NCBI GenBank assembly: GCA_018806985.1
Contig: JADANN010000461.1
Span: 3,743,276-3,807,275, forward strand
Direction of reading: 5' to 3'
Source of the DNA: Angiostrongylus vasorum
Lineage: Eukaryota > Nematoda > Chromadorea > Rhabditida > Metastrongylidae
Length of the DNA: 64,000 bases
Numbering within the stretch: position 1 is the first letter of the stretch; every line of letters starts with the position of its first letter. The notes under the pieces were generated by a model, which worked only from the letters and a program-made list of their open reading frames with translations, was not told the DNA's origin and made no database searches. The position numbers were made by a program, and so were the translations under genes. Positions 1 to 11,425 of the stretch are shown in pieces.

Positions 1-479
1 GGTAAACGAACTTTTTGCAAACTATTGTACGGAATGTTCCGGTGGCGAATAGAACTGATGAAACTTCCAGGGAAAGAACTTTCCAGGCTAATTAGTAGCT
101 ATCGTTTTTACATAAAAGGAAAAGAAAAGCACCATGACAACAATTATGTATATTATATTATGTATGTGTTATACTGTAAGGAAAGATAATATTACTCGGA
201 GAATTGCTCGTGTAACCATCGAGTGCAATACGATAAAGCGCCACTGAAGCGGAAACGATTACTCCACGTGTTCCTTCCTCATCGAATTTCGTGGAAGACA
301 AACAAGTAGCTGTTCTGGTCAAAGTCACAGCACTAGGAAGGTCGCATACTGGAATGGTCATTAAGGTATGAGCCATATTCACGTCAATTGAATAAAAGTG
401 TATCACAATCGATCTCACACCAAAACTGATTCCTTCCATAGTTTTAAGTATTACGGTGACGTTTTCAGACAAACATTTC
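1..479. other. No recognised feature
   Basis: AT-rich sequence without a supportable gene. The lower part may be untranslated tail of the LINE fragment that ends near 480, but I cannot set that boundary. Confidence 0.4.
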
Positions 480-790
480 CTGTCACATGTTTCACCTGTA
501 GTCCCAGTGATCGTCGAGTGACTCGAGCAGGCGCCAGTAAATCTTCCATTTTTCCTTGTCACTGCAAGACTAGCCCAGTGGGTTCTGCTCGCTCTAGGGA
601 CTCGTTGAGCATCATATCTTTCTTCTAGGCTTTTCGTGAAGAACTCTGGCCATCGATTCGGTGGTCTTTCTGCAGTGCGTTTGACATCTCGAAGAATTTA
701 GTCACTAACGGCTCTTGTCCATCAGACAAACATTTAGTGTTGTATAATCAGATGAATACGCAGTTTTGTTGAAACTGAACAATAATCTTT
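480..790 (-). mobile_element. RTE-type LINE, 3' end of reverse-transcriptase ORF, decayed
   Basis: On the minus strand the sequence reads, across frames, as the C-terminal tail of an RTE-clade LINE polyprotein. Visible pieces are RPPNRW, EFFTKSLEERYDAQRVPR (allowing frame changes) and THWASLA, followed by a W/LL-rich end. In intact nematode RTE elements this segment lies after the RT thumb. The same tail recurs, better preserved, at 34365-34652. Frames are broken and nothing upstream (above about 790) continues the RT, so this is a 5'-truncated relic. The identification rests on remembered family motifs; a translated search would settle it. Confidence 0.65.
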
Positions 791-1082
791 TTATGGGACG
801 TCCAGTTAACTCAGTCCAGACAGTGATCTTCGAAATAGTGAATTGTGAAACTCGAGTCATGAAAACGGAAATGAGCAAATAGCGGGAAAACGTAGTAATT
901 GAGTTCTGAACCCTATAACTATTAAAATGTCACCCTCTATTTGACGTCATACCCCTGCCGCGGAAAAATAATGGGCAACAAATCAAAAGTTAAATATTGT
1001 CAGCTTTTTATTTAATTTTTTTCATTTTTTTATTTTATTTTTAATTTATTTTTGTTTATTTTTTTTGATTATTGATTTTCAT

Positions 1083-1620
1083 TTCACGGTATGAAGTGGA
1101 GCAGAAGTACAAGGATACTGAGATGTGAACAAAATCAGGGACCCCCAGGTGGGCTTCGAACGCGCTATTACTGTTACCGGGGAGCTGCGTGCTATCCACC
1201 ACACCAACCGAGGTGTTTGCTTTGCCTTTCTCACGGCCAGTTCTTACTATATCGGTATTATCAGCAATTACCCGTCAACGGGAATGAGCATCCTCCTATC
1301 TTAGCATCCTTGTGGTTGTATTGCACATAATTTCGCCTACAGCTTCAGCTTTAACTTAGTTCACCACCGATTTCTGCTCTCCAAGTCATTAACATTGAGG
1401 GGTAAACTGCTGATAGCACCTTTAGGCTAAAAAAATTGGGTAAGAGAAAGGCAAAAGCAAAAATCCTTGGTAGGTGTGGTGGATCGCACATGAGCGTTCT
1501 ATAATCGCGCGTTCGAAGCCCACATGATATCTTAGGATTTGCTCACATCTCAGGATCATTGTGGTTGTATTTCACTTCATATCTTGCCATAAAAAAAGAA
1601 TGGGCAGTAAGTAAAAAGTT
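1083..1620. repeat. SINE-B inverted pair
   Basis: Two SINE-B units lie head to head. The left one (about 1085-1290) reads on the minus strand and the right one (about 1290-1620) on the plus strand. The right unit has a GTTCGAAGC B-box-like block and ends in the family tail, which carries GCAGTAA. Both are diverged from the copies at 50 and 53 kb. The ATG-led frame at 1091 lies inside the repeat and is not a gene. Confidence 0.65.
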
Positions 1621-2934
1621 AGCCTACCACTACTTTTATGATCAAAACAGAAAAAGAGAGTCAAAGGCAATCTAAAACATTCCAGGAAAGGAAGGAAACC
1701 AGAAAAGAAGTTTTCGGTTTTTTCAATCTACTAATTTAACAATATAGACATAGAATAGACAAAAATAAAGCAAAGTAGGCAAATTTTCAGCAATTCAAGA
1801 AGAAAAGCTATTCAAGCCCTTCATGCTAAATAACGGCACCTTGCCTTTCAGTTCAGCAAACGAATGAGGCAATATGGTCACATAACATGAAATGTTGGGA
1901 AGAGCACGCCCACTTCAGCTTCATCTGGACACAACGTAAAACCACGCAAAGGACATTTATTATAAAAAATCGTATTTTAGTGACTTCGTTCATTATTCGC
2001 AGGTTCCAGTGTTTTCTGGAAATTCTGCTTGTTATGCCCCTGTTTTTAGGGTAATGTGTTTTCGCTAATAATGAAAGCGGAACATTCGAACGGAAAAACT
2101 GAGTAGATGAATAAAAAAGGGAGAGAACGAAAACTGGCTGGACAAAATTTAAGCATTACAAGCGCTAAATTTTCTTTATGATTGGTACTGTACTCTTGAA
2201 AAACAACCCATTGTTATTAAATTGGCGTCGATAAAGTGGGATTCCTAATGAAATTGGAAGCATAGAATAAAGTAGATAAAATGTAATGAGGATGCTCTTT
2301 GTACCATGTGGGCATCTGTGGAATGGGATTCACGTTCGTTCCGAAGATTCAAGAACGCATGGTATATTTATCCATAAAAAAGTGATTTTTCGTATGATCA
2401 TTTAGGATCCTCTCTTTCACCAGACGTCCGCTTGCAGTGGATTTCAGTTATGATCAGTCGCCTAGTAAACGACACTGTACTGAAAGTAGACCGTCACAAT
2501 AGAGGAGTTTAGATATGAACGAGGGCGAAGGAGTCGGAAATCGATTGAGTAATGAACGTTTCACGAAGAGTCTATAGAATAGTGAAATGTACATATTCTA
2601 ATGCTGCAATCTCAAGAATGTGTATCCACGATATATCCTCGTATAAAGTGAATTCTATCAAGGAAGTTTTCTGTGCGTTTTTTTTCTTTCGCAATTTGTG
2701 AGCAATCCCATTCGGTTCGTGCCGCTATTCATAGCTTAGACGAGGTTGTTAACATGACGTTAGGCTCGGAACGACCATTAATTACCATAGCGAATTCCGC
2801 TTCCTCATCGCCTCACCAGGATAGATATAGCACGAAGTTGGAAGTCATACTTGGTGAAACGCTGAAGAGTGACCTCAGTGAAGAACTTACGGAAACTAAA
2901 TATCATTCATAAGAAAAATAAAAAAAGGGAAAAA
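1621..2934. other. No recognised feature
   Basis: AT-rich, no coding pattern or repeat family recognised. A 79-codon plus-strand frame at 2673-2912 has no motif I can support and runs up to a SINE-A copy. Confidence 0.4.
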
Positions 2935-3197
2935 AGGATTGAGCTCTCGGCGTTGATCAATCTCTAAAAGGATGTACCATGCATCATTAGTGGTGATTGA
3001 ATGCATATCTGGCCTATAGTTTGACTCGCGGTGGCATACCGATGTATCGAGCCAGCGCTGCTATCCTCCCAGACAAGTCTGGTACTCATTTGCCGACCCG
3101 TAGGGATGCGAAAGCTTGGGGGGCGTTGGTGAGGCGCGTGATCGATCCCAGGTGTATTGCGGAGCCCCTGTAACCACTGTGGTACCCGAGCTTCTTG
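2935..3197 (-). repeat. SINE-A copy
   Basis: The minus-strand copy starts at its 3' end with the AGCTCTCGGCGTTGATCAA block and runs to the tRNA-like head near 3190. It is diverged, and the A-box region is poorly kept. The 124-codon frame starting at 3116 is partly repeat sequence. Confidence 0.75.
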
Positions 3198-4009
3198 CTA
3201 TGAATGAATTTTACATTCTGTGTTTTGCAGAGAGCTCAATAAGCCGTTTCGCCAAGCACAATGGTGTACTCGTCATGTTTGTTACCTTGAAGACTTGGAA
3301 AAAATCAAATCTCTTCAGAAATTTTTTTGCAGTTGTGAGCTGGACTGCTGTGGCGTTGAGGTCACAACTTTATACGAATGCCAAGTCGTTTGTAATATTA
3401 GTCCTTGCAGCTCCTACGCGGGTCTTTTGTGTATTAGTTGCTAATTCGATCGCCTTGAGACACTGGGTTACAACTATATGGTTACAGTAGCAATAACAAC
3501 AATAACAGTACAGCGAAGCACATGGAGGAGTTGGGGGGATATGAAGGAACTGGATGAACACTGGACGAACGCTACGAACACTTGAAGACGAATGCAGATA
3601 GGCTGCTTGTATAACTTCTGTAGTGGTGGAGCTTTGCCGGAGGGCTAGACAGGGGACTAGAAACAGCGCCTAGGGAGAGGTTCTAAAGGTTCTTCTATTA
3701 GCACAATCTGATAGGGCCACATGTGAAAGGGCGCAGCTGCTCGTTCGGAAACTTCTTTGGGACGGCAGGTGGCGGAAAGTACATTCAGCTGACTGCTGTG
3801 ATTCAGTGCCCGAACTGTCGGACAAAAAAGAACAGTTTATTGAAGGAAGTTACAGAATCCCTTTCCAGCCACTTGCGAGGCAACTGCATGAGATAGTGGC
3901 TAAGAGACAATTTGGAGAAGATGCGAAGGTAGGTTTAAGATAGTTACAGGTGAACAGGAAGGCATGCGCAAGAAATTCGGAACTATTTGGGGAGATTAAA
4001 ATACGTGAA
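3198..4009 (+). other. Unrecognised segment preceding a PLE terminal repeat
   Basis: The stretch 3560-3990 reads unusually openly on the plus strand, with only a few stops, and directly precedes a PLE-type terminal repeat. It could be decayed 5' ORF sequence of a Penelope-like element. I see no motif that proves it. Confidence 0.25.
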
Positions 4010-4230
4010 ATACGTCTCCACGTGAAATATTTAGTGGAAGACTCATAGAAAGCGGTGAGTGTGCAAAGACTCTGTGTTTAATGTGATTGAAATTTTGGTC
4101 CCACATTTTCTCTGTTTGGTTATGGAGGCACTTGACCGTGTAGATTGCAGTGAACTTCACCTTTCCAGGCTCTGAGGAAGGCGAAATAGTTAAGTTCCTA
4201 GGGAATAGTTCCTAAATGGACGTTGTACTA
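4010..4230 (+). mobile_element. PLE terminal-repeat-like segment
   Basis: The segment shares a diagnostic order with 31255-31540, 59845-60035 and the inverted copy at 30785-31010. The order is a GTGGAAGACTCATAGAAA-like block, TTTGGTTATGGA, GATTGCAGT, then CCAGGCTCTGAGGAAGGCGAAA. The usual second half (CCGAAACGTCAGC) is replaced after 4190, so the hammerhead-like core is truncated here. Confidence 0.55.
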
Positions 4231-5305
4231 TGAGGCTCGCGTCAGGTCCTTAAAAACAACGATTCATGAGAAAACGATAGGTTTTTGATCCTTAATAAAG
4301 TTATATTTTTTTAACAACGGGCCTTAATTGATCTCGGTATGAATATCAACATTTTTGTTGCATTGATAAGCTTGCGCCGAATTGTTACATACTGATATGA
4401 TACTACAATACTATGGTGTATAACGTATAACTCTTTAGCGGTTTAGCTTTTCAGAATGTCGACAATTCGATTCCAGTGGGCACAACAGCGGTTCTTTCTT
4501 GCGATACTAGTCGTAGTGGCCGCACTGGACTGAACCCAGTGGAGCACAGCAGCGTACAAATACATTAACCATATTTGGTGGTGCGCTTTTACAAAGAGTG
4601 GTTGCTGATGCATTGCCATCCACTATGCTCTGCTTCTATTGTGGCCATTCATTCTACATGAATCAGAGTTGTAATAGCCGTCATATAGCGAAGCAGTAAT
4701 TGACACTGCCATTATCGTGCTATTTATCCACTACGTAAAACCAAAATCGTAAGAAAAAACAACTGTTGTAGAAAATCGACTCAAATTGTCATGCCTCTGA
4801 GGAAGGGGGAAAGCCCAGAGATGTTAGCTATTGTAACACTATTTTTATGTAACAACCCCGTTTAAGCTTGTCCATACAGCAAGTCATTGATAAAGTGATT
4901 TAAAGGTCCGTCTAAAAAGTAACGAGATAGACTCTTGAATTTGATCATAGTAATTTAAGTTACGGCAAATTATATGCTAGGTCAGCTAGCGTTCACGTCA
5001 TCCGAGTCTGAGCTCTTCTTCTAATCGTTTTCTTCCAACGGTCGTCATCCACGGTGCTTGAGTTCGGCTGTGGAATCGTCTTGCTACCTCTCATTGACCT
5101 TTCGGTAGGTAAATCACCGGATTCTCGGCCTTCACATGAATTGTCGTGGTCCTGGAGAAAAATCCCACTCACAGGGGCATCAAACATCCCTTCGCTCCGT
5201 AATGGCCGACAAGTGCTTGCGATGAAGATTTACAGAAGCTATAAGAAAGTTGAAAAACTATGCTTCACCAACGTGTCAGCGAAGGCAAAAAATCCTCAGA
5301 TCTTC
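4231..5305. other. No recognised gene; one decayed hammerhead-like block
   Basis: Mostly featureless AT-rich DNA. At 4797-4828 a CTGAGGA box is followed by a GGG/CCC hairpin and a TGTTAGC end. This resembles the PLE terminal-repeat core, with the GAAA box degraded. Confidence 0.35.
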
Positions 5306-5592
5306 AACGAAGCTGAGATATTTGCAAAACTCTGGACCGCAGGTGCCTATGGTGGGGAACGAACGTGCTGTTGTCCTTTCCGGGGAGTATCGCATTCACC
5401 ACCACACCATGCAGGGTCCTTCGTTTCGCCTGTCTCTCAGCTAGTTCTATCGATCTTTTTGCCATCAGCAACCACCCTGTCAACGGGATTGATCTGGGTA
5501 ACCCAAATCAAATCGAGCCAAGCTTCGTTGAAGTTATAATTCGCAATATACCCTGCCATCAAAAAGAGTAGGCAGTAAGTAAAAAGGATAAA
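5306..5592. repeat. SINE-B, minus unit fused to a plus-strand tail
   Basis: The minus-oriented unit (about 5308-5532) shows the GGTGGGGAACGAAC and CACCACACCATGC blocks. It is followed by the plus-strand tail (about 5532-5590) ending in GGCAGTAAGT. The same minus-unit-plus-tail junction is seen at 53217. Confidence 0.75.
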
Positions 5593-5880
5593 TCCTCAGA
5601 TCGTCAAATTGTAGCTTTATATTAGCATTCAAATTTCCATCTTTGCTTCTTCTTTTTTTTCTTTCGGGGAATGAATGGATCCATAATAATCACTTACACG
5701 ACCAATCTAATAAGCAGTTGCACATCTAACAGAGTTCCACATACCAAATTATAATGCTACAAAAATTGGCTACATCCCTAAACACGTACATTGATAATGA
5801 ATGAGTTCTTCTCATAAAAAAACTTCGTGAGCCGCAAAACAATGCTTGAACTGTGCTACTACATTTTAAAAGTAATATGA

Positions 5881-6152
5881 GGATAAAGGATAAAGCTCTC
5901 GGCGTTGATCAATCCCTGAGGGGGTACGCCATGAATTGGACTTCACCAAGTATCGTTGGAGGTGATGGAATGCATATCTGGCCTTTCCAATGACTCGCGG
6001 TGGCCAACCGATTTATCATGCCAGTCTGCTATCCTCCCAGACATGTCTTGCACCAATTTGCCGACCTCGGAGGGATGGAAGGCTTGGTGGGCCGTGGGCG
6101 CTGGGATCGATTCCACGTGTGTGTGCGGCGCCTCCAACCAGTGCGCCACACT
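5881..6152 (-). repeat. SINE-A copy
   Basis: A near full-length minus copy. Its 3' tail is GGATAAA repeats at 5881-5895 and its head ends near 6152 with the complement of the GCGCACTGGTTGGAGGCGCC region. Confidence 0.85.
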
Positions 6153-6520
6153 AGTAATACAAGATTTCTTAATCCGGAAGTTCCTTTAGAAGATTGCCGT
6201 ATCAACATACGTTGCGGTGTTCCGACCGATATCATTTTCATCCAAATTATTCGCTGCCCAGATCCGCTTATCTGGGAGAGCCAAGAAATAGCAGCAGAGA
6301 AGAATAGTTATAGCAGGTGCTGGACGTCGAGCTCATGCTTAACTTCGGCAACTACTAGAAGACAAACGCCTTTACTACTGTCAGTTCTATATTGTTTTGC
6401 TACGATTACGAGGAGGATGGTTATGGGCTTGCAGCACTGTTGTCTTCTAATAAATAAGTGAAATGAATGAAGTATTGATTATTTTAGGTGCAAACGAGGT
6501 GGATGATTTGTTAGTTTATT
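6153..6520. other. No recognised feature
   Basis: Unique-looking spacer between two oppositely oriented SINE-A copies. No supportable gene. Confidence 0.4.
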
Positions 6521-6774
6521 ATGATATCCCGGTTGGTTGGAGGCGCCACTGCGACACACACGTGGAATTGATCCCCGCGCCTATGGCTCACCAAGCTTTC
6601 CATCCCTTTGTGGTCGGCAAATTGGTGCCAGACTTGTCTGGGAGGATAGCAGCACTGGCTCGATACATCGGTAGGCCACCGCGTGTCATTGTAAAGGCCA
6701 GATATGCATTAAATCACTTCCAACGATACTTAATGAAGTCGAATGCATGGCGCATCCCTCAGTGCGCCGAAAGC
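6521..6774 (+). repeat. SINE-A copy whose tail grades into a microsatellite
   Basis: The head (GGTTGGAGGCGCCACTGCGAC) and body are well conserved up to GGCGCATCCCTCAG. The normal end (GATTGATCAACGCCGAGAGCTTTATCC) is shortened, and at 6774 the sequence passes directly into (TCTA)n. The first bases of the head are missing. Confidence 0.85.
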
Positions 6775-7360
<586 letters not shown>

Positions 7361-7680
7361 TTGTGATATCCCACATATACATCATTTCTTTTAGTCATTT
7401 GAAAAATTGAAGAGGGTAGCTAAACTCATAATGTAACAGGAGTGAACTAATAATTCCATGTCATTAAATGAGCACAAATCGACCAGGCGACATAAATTCA
7501 TCATAAGTGAAAGCCCTAACAATTAATCATCTTTAGTCAGGAGTTGAAAAGGGTTTGGCTACGATGATGATAAAGCCAGTCACAGCACAAGTGGTTCAGA
7601 ATGCCATGCAATGCATTTTAGGCATTCTAATGCTCTCCTCTAGTGTTAAGCCTTCTTAAGCGTTGTCTATTCAGAAATGA
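7361..7680. other. No recognised feature
   Basis: AT-rich sequence without repeat or coding signals that I recognise. Confidence 0.4.
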
Positions 7681-7985
7681 TAAATGATAAACGATAAAGC
7701 GCTCACCATTAATAAATCTTTTAGAGATATGACATGCTTTCGGCTCAATTTGTGACATCGCAGAGGTGATTGACTACATATTTGTCCTATACCCTATAGC
7801 CTATCGATGTATCAGTTCACCGTTTCGATCCTTCACAGAATCTTCTAGTCTTCTATCCTTAGAAAAACATACAACCATTTTGCGAATGCCGGAGTGGTAG
7901 ACAATTTCCTTCGCTCACAACGCAGCATCGGACGAGAGTCCATGTGGGCAGTGCACTGCACCTCTAATCACTGTGTCAACCACAC
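7681..7985 (-). repeat. Old, diverged SINE-A copy
   Basis: The order of blocks (GATAAAG-GCTC tail, GGTGATTGA, CCTATCGATGTATC, head complement near 7950-7985) follows SINE-A, but with many substitutions and an expanded middle. Confidence 0.5.
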
Positions 7986-7995
7986 TCAGTAGGAA

Positions 7996-7998
<3 letters not shown>

Positions 7999-8044
<46 letters not shown>
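7999..8044. repeat. (TA)n microsatellite
   Basis: Perfect TA dinucleotides adjoining the head end of a diverged SINE-A. Confidence 0.97.
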
Positions 8045-8049
<5 letters not shown>

Positions 8050-8439
8050 ACACACATATATTAATGCATATACACATATGGCACTTATGCGTATATACAT
8101 ACATGTTGATTGAAAAGTGCACCTGGAGTTCGGAATTGTGATTTGACGTTTGGCGCAATGCCACAAATTTACGCGATAGCTAATGACATTAAGGATTAGT
8201 GCCTTAGGGGGTTTGTATGCAATCAAACATTCTGCGCAAGCTAGCTTTTTTTAATTGAATTACTGGTAGTTCGTATCAAAACTAACCGCATGCATTGCTT
8301 GATGGTTCATAAAACGGCTTGTTAATTTTCTTTTTTTTCCCAGTAAGACAAGATTTACGTCGTCCTTTCTCCATTCTTTTATTGATCTTCCACATATGAG
8401 AGAGCTTTAGCTAGAAGGTTTGAGATGCACTCAAAGCGG
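8045..8439. other. No recognised feature
   Basis: No gene or repeat family recognised. Confidence 0.35.
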
Positions 8440-9245
8440 CAAAGAGGCAGTTAAGTAAAGACCAAGAGCCCTGAACTGTTTAAGAACGCAGCTTCATAGG
8501 GGGTCGGGAGATGAAACATGTCTCTTAGGTAAATTCGATTGGGTTTATCCTCCACTTACACATAGTCGAAATTTGGGCACGAGTGTATTGTATATGGTGG
8601 ACGTTGTGAACGTTGCTTGTAACATAGTCGGTCATAAGGACAAAATCAAAAGGCTGTGGACGAAATGTAAGCGCTTTGCACTAACACACGACAAATAAAC
8701 GTCCAGCCGTTCCACTTGCAGAGACCGGCATGCTAATTTTCTCTGACCCAATGGCTTCGTGTAGGTCAAAAAGTCTTTCGTAATCTTAGATTCTTCACAG
8801 AAAAAATAAAGGATAAAGCTTTCGGCATGGATCAATCTCTGAGGGATGCGCCATGCACTCCACTTCATTAAACATCGTTTGTAGGTGACTAAACGCATAT
8901 CTGGCCTTTACAATGACTCGCGTGGCCTACCGATGTATCGAGCCAGTACTCTGTCCTCCTAGACAAGTCTAGTACCAGTTTGCCGCCTCTGGAGGGATGG
9001 AAGGCTTGGTGGGCCATGGGCGCTCAGATCGATTCCACATGTGTGTTGCAGGGCGCCTCCGACCACTGCGCCACACGCGCAGCCCTAAGATCCTTCATAG
9101 GCTACCGAAACATTAAAGGCCTATACTGAAGAACTCTAATGACAACATTATTGCACCAGCAAAGGAATCCTCTACCGAGGATGTAAGGATATCACAAGCT
9201 AATAGCAAGGAATTGACCTTTATTGGTCTGAATGAACCCGGAAGA
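8440..9245 (+). mobile_element. RTE-type LINE 5' fragment, split by a SINE-A
   Basis: This region aligns by eye with 13840-14400. Both contain GTAACATA-GTCGGTCATA, then a GTG-rich AAATGTAAGCGCTT block, then CTTCATAGG and a coding-like stretch ending GATATCACAAGCTAATA or its equivalent. The last part reads as the start of an RTE AP-endonuclease domain (ESSTEDV...SQAN...FIGLNEP). A SINE-A at 8805-9088 interrupts it. Confidence 0.5.
8805..9088 (-). repeat. SINE-A copy inserted in a LINE relic
   Basis: A near full-length minus copy. Flanks CTTAGATTCTTCACAG and CCTAAGATCCTTCATAG look like a decayed target-site duplication. The homologous site near 14250 lacks the insertion, which gives an empty-site comparison. 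Confidence 0.85.
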
Positions 9246-9249
9246 CAAA

Positions 9250-9500
9250 AAGCTAGGGCATTGGTCGGTAAGCAATTCCATTAGGATGCGACATACACTC
9301 GACTCCATCAAGCATCGTAAAAGTGATGGAATGCATATTTGACCCACATAAAGCGAGGGCCTTCCGATATATCACTTCAGTGTCTTCCATGTCCGTTACT
9401 GCCTATTCGTCGAACACAAAGCGATAGACGGCTTAGTCGCCAATAGAGCGGAACGAAGCCAAACGCCACATGCATCGCAAGCCACCTCTAACCACTGCAC
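9250..9500 (-). repeat. Diverged SINE-A copy
   Basis: The family order is visible: GTCGGTAAGCAATTCC-like tail, CTCGACTCCATCAAGCATCG, TGATGGAATGCATAT, and a head with CACCTCTAACCACTGC. About a quarter of positions look changed. Confidence 0.65.
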
Positions 9501-9727
9501 TTTGGGTGAAAAAAAGAGGAACTATGTTCAGACACAATCTCACTTCGATCTCTGCTTGAGCTCTTTTTCTCTGGAATTTCGACAAAATGACTACAATGAA
9601 TATTTAATACTTCAGTCGCATTATTTATGAGAAAACGAATACCGCATTATTTAATAATTCTACTAAACATCTCCAGCATTTAGATTTCATATAAAAAATA
9701 GTGAAAACAAGGTCTAATTAATCCTTG

Positions 9728-10115
9728 CCTCCCAACGGTTTACCGCCTCATCGTGGCTGGGAGGTGTTCCTGGGTATCGGACAGCGATGTACAGCGTGGG
9801 GATTCGTTCCCCCGGCAGGGTCTCCCAAGCTGAGAAGGAGTCCGGCGTTTCCATTAGGAACCCTAGCTAAGAGTAAACCAATACCAGGGTCCACCACCGT
9901 CCTGGTGTTAAAGTCGCATGGCGGCAAATCTCCCTCTGATCCACAAGGGCTGAGACTGCCTGTCGTGGCGACGACCTGGGGCATACTTTGACCAGGCTGT
10001 TCTCGGAATTCCAAGGAACCACAATGGCTTAAGCAGCAGATCTCCGAAAAATGGTGATTATGCTGGGGCCCGCACAGCTAGTGAGGACGGGCCGTTCAAG
10101 GATCAAGTAAGTAAG
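9728..10115 (+). mobile_element. Repeat C, complete copy with target-site duplication
   Basis: A 388-bp copy from TCCCAACGGTTTACCGCCTC to the tail TCAAGTAAGTAAG. It is flanked by a perfect 9-base duplication TAATCCTTG (9719-9727 and 10116-10124), as expected for target-primed insertion. Open frames on both strands are repeat artefacts. The short repetitive tail resembles RTE-mobilised non-autonomous elements; that link is inference. Confidence 0.85.
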
Positions 10116-10124
10116 TAATCCTTG

Positions 10125-10407
10125 ACGTCTTGGAAATTGTAGTACTGTTAACCATTTAGTGCTGCCCGTAAAAAAAACTTGGAGCCATTAATTATGTTAC
10201 TAAGAATTTCACCGATCAAAAGAAGCAGTTCGTAGTTGATTTATGGAACCACCATGCCCGTTATTATCGTTGTTATTACTGCTCATTATTATTAATGCTA
10301 TGATTATTACTGCAGTTGTTTATATCACATTGCCGTTATTTTAAATATGTTGCTACATTATTACAATATATTATTGCGTCATTGACAACCTTATTTATCC
10401 CGAAGGC
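10125..10407. other. No recognised feature
   Basis: AT-rich spacer with ATT-rich simple sequence at 10260-10320. Confidence 0.4.
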
Positions 10408-10626
10408 TATGTGGCGCAGTGGACGCAGGCGCCCTACAGTTCACGTGGAATCGATCTCCGCGCCCAGGCCCATCAAGCCCTCCATCCCTCCGGGATAGGC
10501 CACCGAGAATAATTGTAAAGACAAGATATGCATTGAATCACCTCCAACGATGGTTGATGAAGTCGAATGCATGGTACAACCTTCAGGGATTGATCAACGC
10601 TGAGAACGTTATCCTTTACCCTTATC
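10408..10626 (+). repeat. SINE-A copy with internal deletion
   Basis: The A-box block TGGCGCAGTGG and B-box-like GGAATCGATC are intact. The body jumps from CATCCCTCCGG to ATAGGCCACCG, losing about 60 bases that normally hold CCAGACTTGTCTGGGAGGATAG. The tail is TTATCCTTTACCCTTATC. Confidence 0.85.
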
Positions 10627-10689
10627 ACGAAGGCCAGCAATCACTGAACCGATGTAACGACGAAGTATGGCGAGCCATCAATAGTACTA

Positions 10690-10938
10690 AAAACAACTAT
10701 AGCCTCAGTTTAACTAGGTTCAATGCCGATTTTAGCTCCTAGATCAATTCCGTTGACGGGTGATTACTGATAGCACTGATCGATGGAACTAGCTGAGAGA
10801 CAGGGGAAACGAAGGACCAGCATGGTGTGACGATGAACGTGTTAGCCCTCGGAAAGGGTAACAGCGCATTCGTTCCCCACCGCAGTTACCTGCGGTCCGG
10901 AGTTTTGCAAATATCTCAGCATCACTGTGGTTGTATAT
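10690..10938 (+). repeat. SINE-B copy
   Basis: A plus unit from the CAGCCTCAG-like leader through GAACTAGCTGAGAGACAGG, the tRNA-like region (GGTAACAGCGCATTCGTTCC) and GCAAATATCTCAGCATCA. The tail is truncated near 10938. Confidence 0.85.
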
Positions 10939-11269
10939 CAACAGTACTGTTGTTGTTTACCAAATAATAAGAATGTAAATTGAAGAGCTTCACACAAAAA
11001 ATGTGTTGCACTTTGCCTAGCTGGATTGCAACGTCCACTGAAAAGTCGTGATTGGTGGCGGGAAGGAATAGATAGACACTAATTGTGCATGCGCAAACTA
11101 CTCGACGATTATTAGCCCACGGGTATCGTATGTGTAAGATTATTATTATTGTTTTGAGGAAAAACCCATGAAACATGTAGAGTCTATTTAGATGCAGGAT
11201 CTACGTGGTCTAATAGTCTGTATATTCCATTCCTGTAAGTTCATCCTGCTAGCTACTGGAAGAAAGATA

Positions 11270-11425
11270 AGGCGTTCAGCGCTGATCAATCGCTGAGCGA
11301 TGCGGCGTCCATGCGATGGTTGACTCGTTATAGTATGGCGCGCGATGGTTGACTCGTTATAGTATGGCGCGGTGTCGAACCAATATCCACTTAACTCTTA
11401 TAAGTCGACTCTAACCTCTATGCCT
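11270..11425 (-). repeat. Decayed SINE-A with a 29-bp tandem duplication
   Basis: The start (GCGTTCAGCGCTGATCAATCG) is SINE-A. Two perfect 29-bp direct copies (11313-11341 and 11342-11370, beginning GCGATGGTTGACTCG) follow, then a degraded head. Confidence 0.55.

Noticed and set aside
9725..10014. 88-codon frames on both strands of repeat C
   Set aside because: The frames are not kept in other copies (several have frameshifts), so repeat C looks non-coding.
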